This document shows, piece by piece, positions 14,432-21,403 of a stretch of DNA of 26,586 bases; the first letter of the stretch is position 1, and each line of letters begins with the position of its first letter. Made by a program: the position numbers and the translations under genes. Origin of the DNA: a virus; the IMG/VR virus record IMGVR_UViG_3300017991_004456, positions 1-26,586 of that record; one strand, given 5' to 3'. The notes beneath the pieces are model-generated. The model did not search any database. It had not been told where the DNA came from and was given only the letters and a program-made list of their open reading frames with translations.

Positions 14432-15382
14432 TCATTTTTTCAATGATCGGTGATTTATCACCGACAGCGCCTGTCCACCACGCAAACTGGTTCGAGTTCC
14501 AGGACGCACCAGCTCTAACCAGGTGTTGGCAGCGTCCAAGTGATATTGATACTGTATCTCATATCCCATATTCCGTGCCAGTGACGCCACCATTGAACAA
14601 GTAGCATAGCAAGCGAAGTTTCTTTCGGCCAAAAGCACTCCGCCCACACGATCGCAGTCATTGATGCTCATGGCCAGCACTCCACCCGGCGACAATTTGT
14701 GATAGATCTCCTCGAGATACTGTTTGATGATTTCAAGCGGACGGTATGTAAAAAAGTTATAGGCCAGCACAAACCCCAACTGCTGGTCTGGCAATTTTGA
14801 TAAAAATGGTGGCCCCACTGATTCTTGCACCACGCATGTGCGCAATCTGCGTTGATATTCCTCAGGAAAATTATCTATGATGGGCCTGAGCAGATCAAAG
14901 TTGATGTCACACACATACAAGGGATCCAGGGCCACCATATCCCGAGTCCATGTCTCGAGCCCTGGTCTCAAGATCATGCCGGGCTTTTGCCAATGGCTGT
15001 GCACCAAAATACGTCCCCGTACCAGGGATAGATCTTTTTCGGCCAGTTGTGGACGCCGGTTGAGCACATAGTCTGGATCACTGGTGATATCGCCAAATTC
15101 ATAGAGTTTGTAGCTGGCAGCGTGATAGGCAGGTAGCATGTCGTTGATGCTGCTTTGGATCTGATCACGTATCTGTTGCAAAACATCACCAAATTGCGTA
15201 AGACTGGTCAACACTTGTCGATAACCCTGATTCATGTCTTGTTCAAGTTCAGGAAACTTGATGGCGCTGGTTTCCACCAAATGCATCACGGGTTTGAGCT
15301 GCTGCGCCACGATTTCATGCACTTCGTTTGAAGACAGTTCCTCTAATTGATTGCGTAGATGTACTAGCTCGCTGAGTTTCAT
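14432..15382 (-). CDS. Methyltransferase-like Rossmann protein between gp43 and gp45
   Basis: The 316-aa product has an N-terminal helical region (about residues 1-110) and a C-terminal Rossmann-like half. There, VCDINFDLL, GFVLAYNFFTYRP and KLSPGGVLAMSINDCDR resemble the post-motif I, IV and V strands of SAM methyltransferases. The glycine-rich motif I is not well preserved, so activity is uncertain. Its start overlaps the polymerase stop as ATGA, and the promoter of the clamp begins at its stop. In T4 the space between genes 43 and 45 holds regA, 62 and 44; here it holds this gene instead. It could be a phage SAM-dependent enzyme or a SAM-binding regulator. Confidence 0.6.
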   Translation of the reverse strand: MKLSELVHLRNQLEELSSNEVHEIVAQQLKPVMHLVETSAIKFPELEQDMNQGYRQVLTSLTQFGDVLQQIRDQIQSSINDMLPAYHAASYKLYEFGDITSDPDYVLNRRPQLAEKDLSLVRGRILVHSHWQKPGMILRPGLETWTRDMVALDPLYVCDINFDLLRPIIDNFPEEYQRRLRTCVVQESVGPPFLSKLPDQQLGFVLAYNFFTYRPLEIIKQYLEEIYHKLSPGGVLAMSINDCDRVGGVLLAERNFACYATCSMVASLARNMGYEIQYQYHLDAANTWLELVRPGTRTSLRGGQALSVINHRSLKK

Positions 15383-18039
15383 GAAAAGTCAAACAGGCTC
15401 TGGAATGTGTTTTCGGTGTTGGTGGCTGCAGCAAGATTCCAATCCAAGACACCAAGGAGGTTGTCAATCTTGCCATCTATCACAGTAGATTCCATGGCCG
15501 CATCATCAAACGGCAAGTCACGGAACCATTGTGGAAGATGCAATTCATCAGTGGGATATGCGATGCTGGTCCATCCCAAGGGATTTGACTTTAGCTTGCA
15601 CACGATCACTTTCATGCCATCCACGATCTGCATGGAATAGTTATCACTGTTCATTTTCTTGAGAGTGTTCCAGTTCAAGCTGGCACGCACATGTCCGGGC
15701 ATGTTGGCCCTGCCTTCGCGCTCTTCTTTCTTGGCATACTGCGTGATGTTGTTGGCACGTTTAGGTGAACCTTTCTCCCATCCCGGACGCTCCGTGAACG
15801 CATATTTGAACTCACGTATCTTTTCTACGATGGCATCTCGCTCTTTGCCATTCAATGCATCATCTAGTATCTCACTGAGAAACTCTTGTATGATCTTGGG
15901 TGTATCCGATCGTTTTAGATCCAGGCCCATGGCCTTGACCTTGCCTGGCCGACCGTCCACATCATACCGTCTGCCTTCTCGATCGTAGTAGAGCACGGCG
16001 TAGCGTTTCTTGGTGATGAACAGGCCACGGCTGGCCACGATCTCACGACCACCACGTATCACTGCGCCCATCTCACGCGGCACATGGAATGCTCGTTCCA
16101 TGAAAGCTGGAAAACTCTGGTTCACTTGTTCGGCAATGCTGTCATAGAGCGCGATGGCAGTTTCTTTGCTCCATTCCATGCGGCCGGTTTCAACTTCGCC
16201 TCGCACAGCCGGCCATGCCGAAAAGTAACAGCTGTCTGTGTCACCGTAGATGATGGCGTCACCCACGTGATCGTAGCTACCTGTAATGCACTCGTTCACA
16301 TAAGCATCCATGTGCTGAGCGATGGCACGACCTGTTAGTGTTGTTGATTGGCCAATCCTCTTGTCGAAAAACCTACAACCAGGATTGAGTATAGCACCAT
16401 ACAGGCTGTTGAGATTGATCTTCTTGACCAGCTGACGTTTGTCCCAGTATTCCTCATCTTCTCGCGTGGTACATTCCTTGAGCCGGGCCTGCATTTCTTT
16501 ACGTTCAGCGTACCAACGCTTGAGCAGGCCCGGTATAACTGCTTCTGTTTCGTAAGTGAATATGGTGCCGTTGGCCGAAAGCATCCAGGGCTGATTAGAG
16601 TCAAAGATCATGCGCCATATCTCAGCGGCACTATGCACGCTCTCTTCGCCGTCGCGCCAGTCTATGGTGATCTCTGTGCCTCTTTGTTGCTCCATCACAG
16701 CCGTGTATTCTAGCGTGCCAAACAAGCCTTCCCAAGCTGCCGCGAAGCTGTCACCTTTGGCTCGCTGTTCGGCGATGTAGCGGTCAGTCATGATGGGACG
16801 CAATTGTGCTATGATGGTCTCGGGTCCCATGTTGAGTGCTCGGATAGTGGAGGGATATAGACTGTTGATGTCTATGCTGCCCACCCAGTCATGCATGCCT
16901 TTTTTTGGATACGCAACATACGCGCCTGCGGCCTGTGTGTCTTCATCGGTGAGGCGCTCTTTGCGATTGGGCACCACCATGCCACGTTCATGTGCTTCGT
17001 TGATGATGGCCTGTTCGGTCACAGCCACAGCACCCATGGTAGTGGGCAACAGCACTGTGTTTTCGTGTGCCAGGGTATTGGCGAGATCCAAGAACCTCAA
17101 TTTGCGATCTATCGCCGCCAACAGTTGTACGTCCTGCCGGTTGTATTCTATGAAAGTTTTCCAGTTCTGATTGTAGAGCTGATCCAAGGTGCCTTCAAAC
17201 GCGGTCTTGGATCCAAGTTCTTCGTATTCACCAATGGCATCTAGGCTGTAGCTGTGTCGCTCTTCATAGGTGTATTTGCGATACAGTTGCATGTAGTCGA
17301 GATGCACACGTCCTACGAGATCAAACGTGATGTTTTCGGCACCAAACCTTTCAAAGGTGCGTTGTTTTGGAAGCTGATTCCACAAGCAAAAACGCCTGGT
17401 ATCGTCTTTGCTCAATACCTTGGTGGTTCGCATCACGGTATAAGGTATATCGTAACCTTCAGAATTCCATCCACTTAAAACATCTGCGTCCTCTATGAGA
17501 TCGAGAAAAGTGCTGAGGAGATCTGCTTCATTGTCCAGCACATAGCAATTGTCAAACTCGCCAGCAATCTCTTGTGCAGTCTCACGGCTCATGTTGCGTG
17601 GTGGTACCACCATCGTGACCAAGCGATCTATCCAATCAAGATAAACAGATATAGCTGTGATGGGATTGAATGGATCACTCGGGCTAGAAAAACCACGTTC
17701 GGCATCAAAATCTACTTCGATGTCAAAAAATGCAGTATGCAATCGCGGTGCGTCTTGGCCTTTGTAGTTTTCTTCTAGGCAACGGAACACGGGATTGATG
17801 TCGGCTTCGTAGAGACGCTTGCCTTTTTGTATGGCCTGTTCTTTGCGGAACTCTTTGCTGTTGCGTGTACTGAATCTCGATACCGGCGTGCCATAGATGC
17901 TGCGGAATTTGCCACGCGGGTCATCGTAGTACATGATGTAGGTGGCTGGAAAATCTTCGTAGTAGCGTTCGCCGTCGCGGCGACCTACGATATGTATTCG
18001 ATCACGTTCGCGATCAAAAAGGGCGTCAATGTAACTGAT
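15379..18039 (-). CDS. 43: Family B DNA polymerase, T4 gp43-like
   Basis: Counting from the first in-frame ATG (17934), the exonuclease motifs are DIE (71-73), NSEGYDIPY (157-165) and YNRQD (264-268). The polymerase motifs are DINSLYPS (355-362), KKINLNSLYG (504-513) and YGDTDS (563-568), with a KKRY segment near 656. The C-terminus FQSLFDF resembles the clamp-binding peptide of T4 gp43. The ATG at 17934 has no ribosome binding site, and homology-like sequence (SYIDALFDRERDRIHIVG) continues upstream in frame to a stop at 18054. No ATG, GTG or TTG occurs there. ATC at 18039 lies six bases after GGAG, and ACG at 18045 is the alternative. I place the start at 18039; the true start is uncertain. 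Confidence 0.93.
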   Translation of the reverse strand: MSYIDALFDRERDRIHIVGRRDGERYYEDFPATYIMYYDDPRGKFRSIYGTPVSRFSTRNSKEFRKEQAIQKGKRLYEADINPVFRCLEENYKGQDAPRLHTAFFDIEVDFDAERGFSSPSDPFNPITAISVYLDWIDRLVTMVVPPRNMSRETAQEIAGEFDNCYVLDNEADLLSTFLDLIEDADVLSGWNSEGYDIPYTVMRTTKVLSKDDTRRFCLWNQLPKQRTFERFGAENITFDLVGRVHLDYMQLYRKYTYEERHSYSLDAIGEYEELGSKTAFEGTLDQLYNQNWKTFIEYNRQDVQLLAAIDRKLRFLDLANTLAHENTVLLPTTMGAVAVTEQAIINEAHERGMVVPNRKERLTDEDTQAAGAYVAYPKKGMHDWVGSIDINSLYPSTIRALNMGPETIIAQLRPIMTDRYIAEQRAKGDSFAAAWEGLFGTLEYTAVMEQQRGTEITIDWRDGEESVHSAAEIWRMIFDSNQPWMLSANGTIFTYETEAVIPGLLKRWYAERKEMQARLKECTTREDEEYWDKRQLVKKINLNSLYGAILNPGCRFFDKRIGQSTTLTGRAIAQHMDAYVNECITGSYDHVGDAIIYGDTDSCYFSAWPAVRGEVETGRMEWSKETAIALYDSIAEQVNQSFPAFMERAFHVPREMGAVIRGGREIVASRGLFITKKRYAVLYYDREGRRYDVDGRPGKVKAMGLDLKRSDTPKIIQEFLSEILDDALNGKERDAIVEKIREFKYAFTERPGWEKGSPKRANNITQYAKKEEREGRANMPGHVRASLNWNTLKKMNSDNYSMQIVDGMKVIVCKLKSNPLGWTSIAYPTDELHLPQWFRDLPFDDAAMESTVIDGKIDNLLGVLDWNLAAATNTENTFQSLFDFS

Positions 18040-18091
18040 ATCCGTCTCCGTTTATGGCCGGGTTGCCTTGCTTCATGCTGGTTACGCCAGC
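18026..18091 (-). promoter_or_regulatory. Leader of the polymerase gene: hairpin and 16-codon reading frame
   Basis: The minus strand carries a perfect five-base stem with a five-base loop (GCTGG/CCAGC, 18091-18077), followed at once by ATG 18076 and a 16-codon frame that ends at TGA 18028-18026 inside the polymerase's N-terminal region. The polymerase frame lies in +1 relative to it. T4 gp43 represses its own translation by binding an RNA hairpin near its start. This hairpin is in a comparable place, but no binding evidence exists. Confidence 0.35.
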
Positions 18092-18105
18092 GACTCTGTT
18101 TTTAC

Positions 18106-18435
18106 TTATTGATCGGTTTCCGGGGGCTTTGATTCAATGCAACCAAACACGATCATGGTTATAAACCCAATATAAGGTATCAAGATAGACGCGGCCCACC
18201 AAGGGTTCAGTGCCGCGTCACGACATCGACTGGCTGTAACAGCCAGTGTAATCCAGATCAACAACACACTGCTGACCAACATAAACACACCACCAAACGC
18301 GATCATGATACCATCCATGGCGATAAATGCCACACTGATCCCCCATACCAAAAATGCCAAAAGCCAAGATATGATCAACACGGCCCAGTACTCCGATCGT
18401 TGGGCTAGTCTATGGAAATCTAGATAGCGTTGCAT
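18106..18435 (-). CDS. DUF805 family inner membrane protein
   Basis: The 109-aa protein begins MQRYLDFHRLAQRSEYW, has three to four hydrophobic helices, and contains AVTASRCRDAALNPWWAAS, all typical of DUF805 proteins (small bacterial membrane proteins of unknown function). The TGATG overlap with the stop of the DsbA-like gene sets the start at 18435. It lies between the DsbA-like gene and the polymerase, under the promoter at 18716. Phages carry it rarely, as far as I know; it probably came from a bacterial host. Confidence 0.82.
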   Translation of the reverse strand: MQRYLDFHRLAQRSEYWAVLIISWLLAFLVWGISVAFIAMDGIMIAFGGVFMLVSSVLLIWITLAVTASRCRDAALNPWWAASILIPYIGFITMIVFGCIESKPPETDQ

Positions 18436-18695
18436 CACAGTGTCTTGCCCACAGTGGTCAAGATGTTTTCAAGTAGGGCATGATCCTGTTGTTCCCGACC
18501 AAATTCGGCCTTGTGTGCGAGACGGATGGCCTTTTTCAGCACATTGGGTTTGATTTCCAGTTCCTCGGCCACGGCCTTGATGGTGTCTGATAATCCACCA
18601 TTCAATGTTTCAATTTCGTGCATGACCTGCATGCCTTCATTCACGATCTGTGTGAGTTTGGCTTTTTGTTCTGCTGTAAAAGTTCTGTCGTCCAT
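18435..18695 (-). CDS. dsbA: DsbA-like small phage DNA-binding/transcription protein
   Basis: The 86-aa product is helical. An N-terminal EQKAKLTQIVNEGMQVMHEI helix is followed by NGGLSDTIKAVAEELEIKPNVLKKAIRLAHKAEF, a helix-turn-helix-like pattern, and an acidic tail. The layout and length resemble T4 DsbA, a small double-stranded DNA-binding protein of late transcription, and related proteins near gene 43 in T4-like phages. It starts at ATG 18695 with GGAG five bases upstream and is first in the polymerase unit behind a strong promoter. The name is by general likeness; another small phage regulator is possible. Confidence 0.6.
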   Translation of the reverse strand: MDDRTFTAEQKAKLTQIVNEGMQVMHEIETLNGGLSDTIKAVAEELEIKPNVLKKAIRLAHKAEFGREQQDHALLENILTTVGKTL

Positions 18696-18710
18696 GATGT
18701 CTCCGGGAAA

Positions 18711-18743
18711 ATGTTAGTATAACATGATTGCGTGATTTGTCAA
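18711..18743 (-). promoter_or_regulatory. Strong sigma70-like promoter with palindromic -10 (DsbA-like/gp43 unit)
   Basis: A perfect TTGACA (18743-18738) and TATACT (18721-18716) are 16 bases apart, with an upstream TGT giving the extended -10 TGTTATACT. The -35 overlaps the ahcY stop codon. The -10 lies in a 15-base palindrome (ATGTTA-TAC-TAACAT, 18725-18711), which could be an operator. The predicted start site lies near 18709, about 15 bases before the ATG at 18695. Confidence 0.8.
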
Positions 18744-20017
18744 TAACGATAAGTGTCCGTTTTGTAGGGCCCTTGTACCGGAACGCCAATATAGTCGGCC
18801 TGGGCTGCTGTGAGAGTGGTGATCTCAGCACCAATTTGTTGCAGATGCAACAGTGCAACTTCTTCGTCAAGATGTTTGGGCAGCATGTAAACCGAACCTG
18901 GTTGATACTGATCGTGATTCTGGAAAAGTTCGATCTGCGCCAGCACCTGATTGGTGAATGAATTTGACATCACGAAACTGGGATGACCAGTGGCACATCC
19001 AAGATTTACCAAACGCCCTTTTGCCAAAAGTATGATCCTTTTGCCATTGGGCCAGATCACATGATCCACTTGTGGTTTGATTTCCTCCCAGGTGAGATCG
19101 CTCAATCCGGCCACATCAATTTCATTGTCAAAGTGGCCTATGTTGCAAACAATGGCGTTATGACGCATGCGATCCATGTGGGCTCTGGTAATCACATCAA
19201 CATTGCCGGTAGCTGTAACGAAAATATCAGCTTGATCAGCCGCCCAGTCCATTGTGACCACACGATAACCCTCCATGGCTGCCTGCAGGGCGCAGATGGG
19301 ATCTACTTCTGTTACCCACACCTGAGCGCTAAGAGCACGCAGAGCTGCTGCCGAACCTTTACCTACATCGCCAAATCCACAAACCACTGCTGTTTTGCCC
19401 GCGATCATGACATCTGTGGCACGCTTGATGCCATCCACGAGGCTTTCTCTGCATCCATAGAGATTGTCGAACTTGCTTTTGGTCACCGAGTCGTTGACAT
19501 TGAAGGCCGGAAATGGCAAGGTACCAGCCGCAGCTTTTTCGCGCAGGCGTAGGATGCCGGTGGTGGTTTCTTCTGAAACACCAATGATGTTGGCAGCCTT
19601 TTCTGGATATTTTGTTAGCAATCTATCGGTGAGATCGTGACCATCGTCTAGGATCATGTTGGGTTCCCAACCTTCTATGGTCTGGTCTATGCACCACCAG
19701 TACTCGTCTTCGTTTTCGCCTTTCCAGGCAAACACCGGAATACCAAGATCGGCCATAGCCGCAGCCGCATGATCTTGCGTGCTGAAGATGTTGCAAGAAC
19801 TCCATCGTACTTCTGCGCCCAGGTCCACCAACACTTTGATCAACACAGCGGTCTGTATGGTCATGTGCAGGCTGCCCACGATGCGCGCACCTGTCAAGGG
19901 TTTGGTTTCACAATATTTGTCTCGTATGGCCATGAGACCTGGCATTTCGTGTTCGGCAATCGCGATCTCTCGGTGTCCCCAATCAGCGAGACTTATATCA
20001 TTGATTTTGTAGTGCAT
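18740..20017 (-). CDS. ahcY: S-adenosylhomocysteine hydrolase
   Basis: This 425-aa enzyme splits S-adenosylhomocysteine into homocysteine and adenosine, relieving product inhibition of methyltransferases and radical SAM enzymes. [10 protein letters not shown] (214-223) is the NAD site, [11 protein letters not shown] near residue 175 the substrate region, [10 protein letters not shown] (48-57) and [10 protein letters not shown] (78-87) the catalytic-domain blocks, and the C-terminus YKTDTYRY matches the family end. I start it at ATG 20017 (AAAGGA six bases upstream); an open extension to 20101 lacks family sequence. It follows a 105-base structured leader, unlike most genes here. Two methyltransferase-like genes in the window are possible beneficiaries. 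Confidence 0.95.
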   Translation of the reverse strand: MHYKINDISLADWGHREIAIAEHEMPGLMAIRDKYCETKPLTGARIVGSLHMTIQTAVLIKVLVDLGAEVRWSSCNIFSTQDHAAAAMADLGIPVFAWKGENEDEYWWCIDQTIEGWEPNMILDDGHDLTDRLLTKYPEKAANIIGVSEETTTGILRLREKAAAGTLPFPAFNVNDSVTKSKFDNLYGCRESLVDGIKRATDVMIAGKTAVVCGFGDVGKGSAAALRALSAQVWVTEVDPICALQAAMEGYRVVTMDWAADQADIFVTATGNVDVITRAHMDRMRHNAIVCNIGHFDNEIDVAGLSDLTWEEIKPQVDHVIWPNGKRIILLAKGRLVNLGCATGHPSFVMSNSFTNQVLAQIELFQNHDQYQPGSVYMLPKHLDEEVALLHLQQIGAEITTLTAAQADYIGVPVQGPYKTDTYRY

Positions 20018-20122
20018 GCAGTGTCCTTTGTGATGACTTTTATATATGCTCACTTCCGGTGCCTGGGTAGCGAATCCGGAACCGGGGCAGCAGCCGCCCA
20101 CTGGCCAAAGGGGCTAACGGTC
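20018..20122 (-). ncRNA. Structured leader upstream of ahcY (candidate cis-regulatory RNA)
   Basis: This is the longest gap between genes in the window. In minus-strand sense it contains GGGC/GCCC around a seven-base loop, then TTCCGG and CCGGAA enclosing a 16-base loop that includes CCCAGG, then an AT-rich stretch and the ahcY ribosome binding site. A CCAGG loop next to the stem and the position before ahcY recall SAH riboswitches. The expected GCGC-rich pseudoknot partner is missing, so I cannot assign that class. It could be a variant riboswitch, a translational operator, or mere GC-rich filler. Confidence 0.35.
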
Positions 20123-20368
20123 CTAAGGCGAGTCCTGATATTTCAGTTGATAGTAGAGTTTGACCTGGTCCAGCATTTGTTTCAATGCAGCATCATGTTC
20201 TGCGGCACGGTGGACTTGGTGCCAAAATTTAGTTTCTGCAAGTTCTTGCATGAGATTCTTGCGGCGAGGGCTGACACTGTGCAAGGTTCTTTGATTACTG
20301 CCTACTTCGCGAGCGTACACGGTATCGCCACCATCTGGACTTTCATATATCACAGCAGTGGATGTCAT
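20123..20368 (-). CDS. Small phage protein (81 aa)
   Basis: I recognise no function. The 81-aa product starts MTSTAVIYESPDGGDTVYARE, a beta-hairpin-like region, and continues with a helical, charged half (KFWHQVHRAAEHDAALKQML and DQVKLYYQL). The ATG at 20368 has AAGG immediately before it. It precedes the ahcY leader and may be the end of the late block. Similar short proteins with an ESPDGG start seem familiar from T4-like aquatic phages, but this is memory, not a search. Confidence 0.65.
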   Translation of the reverse strand: MTSTAVIYESPDGGDTVYAREVGSNQRTLHSVSPRRKNLMQELAETKFWHQVHRAAEHDAALKQMLDQVKLYYQLKYQDSP

Positions 20369-20381
20369 ACCTTAGTGTACA

Positions 20382-20666
20382 CTACTTTCCGGCACGTTGC
20401 AAGGCCGCACCATTGTTGAAACTGGGGCTCCAGGAATTGGGTACACGACCACCTTTGCGTTGGCTCCATTCATATCCGGCACGGTGTCCGCTGCAGTCTT
20501 TGGTGCAGGGACTGCCTTTGAATGTGAGTTCATCCAATTTTTCTTCATCAGTTTTACGCCGACCTTGGCAGTGGGCACGCTGACTGAACCCACGTGGACG
20601 ATCACAATTGATTGAACGTTTATACTTGTTGCTCCATCTCTCTCGGACGAATTCTTGGGCGCGCAT
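20382..20666 (-). CDS. Small basic protein with SPCTKDCSGH motif (94 aa)
   Basis: The 94-aa product is basic, with an N-terminal MRAQEFVRERW and a C-terminal segment GSPCTKDCSGHRAGYEWS followed by SFNNGAALQRAGK. The Cys/His pair spacing suggests metal binding or a disulfide. The ATG at 20666 directly follows the TAA of the upstream gene with no gap. This frame is preferred because it carries the conserved-looking motif, while overlapping frames in this GC-rich stretch do not. The function is unknown. The C-terminal segment resembles modules that recur at protein ends in aquatic T4-like phages, as far as I can recall. Confidence 0.75.
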   Translation of the reverse strand: MRAQEFVRERWSNKYKRSINCDRPRGFSQRAHCQGRRKTDEEKLDELTFKGSPCTKDCSGHRAGYEWSQRKGGRVPNSWSPSFNNGAALQRAGK

Positions 20667-20981
20667 TTATTGTTTCTTTTTGGTGGCCACGTTCTTGGCT
20701 GCACCTCGTCGTTCGGGATTGGGGTCTTGTCGGCGTTTGCGTGCCGCTGCCGATGCACGACCTTTTTTGCCCAGGGCATGTGCCTTGCTCTGTGGCAAGC
20801 ATTTGGGCTTGCCTTCGCTTTCACTGCCCCTGGCGCAATCACCACGTATCTTGCCGTCAGGACCGAAACGCACCCATTTCTCTTTAAACCACTTTTTGAG
20901 ATCTTCGTCTACTTCACGCTTGATCACTCCGCCCATGGGCATGGCTACGGGTGCTATAGCTCCCGCAGTTGTGGTTTCCAT
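20667..20981 (-). CDS. DUF5872-like basic protein (104 aa)
   Basis: The 104-aa product starts METTTAGAIAPVAMPMGG, then has LKKWFKEKWVRFGPDGKIRG and a Cys-containing GDCARGSESEGKPKCLP stretch, and ends in an Arg/Lys-rich tail (GKKGRASAAARKRRQDPNPE). The KWVxxG...C...PKC pattern resembles the DUF5872 domain seen in phages and giant viruses. I start at 20981; an open extension upstream overlaps the neighbouring gene. The strong positive charge suggests DNA or RNA contact, perhaps inside the capsid. It is coupled to the following gene (TAA then ATG). Confidence 0.75.
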   Translation of the reverse strand: METTTAGAIAPVAMPMGGVIKREVDEDLKKWFKEKWVRFGPDGKIRGDCARGSESEGKPKCLPQSKAHALGKKGRASAAARKRRQDPNPERRGAAKNVATKKKQ

Positions 20982-20998
20982 GACAAACTCTCGAGCTC

Positions 20999-21403
20999 TC
21001 ACCGTATGGGGCCACCTTCCACCCAGGCAGTGCAGGTGCGTTTGGCAGCACATTTAAATTTCAGGAACTTGCAGTAGCCCAAAGTGCCAGCATCAATGGT
21101 GTCCATGGGGTCGGATCCAGCTTCGCTGCCGATACCTTTAGAGATGCAGTCTTGCATGCGCTCCGTGATGTCGAAGGCCGCACAGTTTCCGCAGCGGGCG
21201 CTCTTGGCCTGCTCGATGTCTGTCATGTTCCATTCTGCGGCGATTTTCTCCCAGTAATCCTCATTGGGCTCGTTGGGATCCAAGGGACCGTAGTCATACT
21301 CGTCGATGGCTTTTTTGCGATTACGGAGATTGAGATCGATGCTCTGCGTGGCCGGGGGGCAGCCCTGTTCAACTGCTTCCAGTAGATTCATGATGTCTCT
21401 CAT
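20999..21403 (-). CDS. Cys-rich protein, possibly iron-sulfur or zinc binding (134 aa)
   Basis: The 134-aa product has a charged N-terminal half and a Cys-rich C-terminal half: ARCGNCAAF, MQDCISKG, LGYCKFLKFKCAAKRTCTAW. The order C-x2-C, C, C, C, C is like high-potential iron-sulfur or other metal-binding proteins, but I cannot choose among them. The ATG at 21403 overlaps the stop of the 1005-aa gene (ATGA); a second ATG at 21391 with GAGAG upstream is an alternative start. It belongs to the group of Cys-containing late proteins. Confidence 0.75.
   Translation of the reverse strand: MRDIMNLLEAVEQGCPPATQSIDLNLRNRKKAIDEYDYGPLDPNEPNEDYWEKIAAEWNMTDIEQAKSARCGNCAAFDITERMQDCISKGIGSEAGSDPMDTIDAGTLGYCKFLKFKCAAKRTCTAWVEGGPIR

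Noticed and set aside
18983-19552. Plus-strand open frame of 189 codons opposite ahcY
   Set aside because: It is antisense to the well-conserved SAH hydrolase and has no domain or ribosome binding site of its own.
20018-20122. Canonical SAH riboswitch or tRNA in the ahcY leader
   Set aside because: The leader has GC-rich stems and a CCAGG loop, but lacks the standard SAH pseudoknot partner, and there is no tRNA T-loop or CCA end. It is kept only as an unassigned structured leader.
20101-20130. Plus-strand match of about 14 bases (TAACGGTCCTAAGG) to the conserved part of 23S rRNA, also the core of a homing-endonuclease site
   Set aside because: The similarity stops after about 14 bases, and a match this short to some rRNA stretch is expected by chance in a window of this size. 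No further rRNA or intron sequence is nearby.
20372-20845. Alternative minus-strand frame of 157 codons across the two small basic genes
   Set aside because: It has no recognisable motif, while the chosen frames carry the SPCTKDCSGH and DUF5872-like motifs and abut exactly at TAA/ATG.
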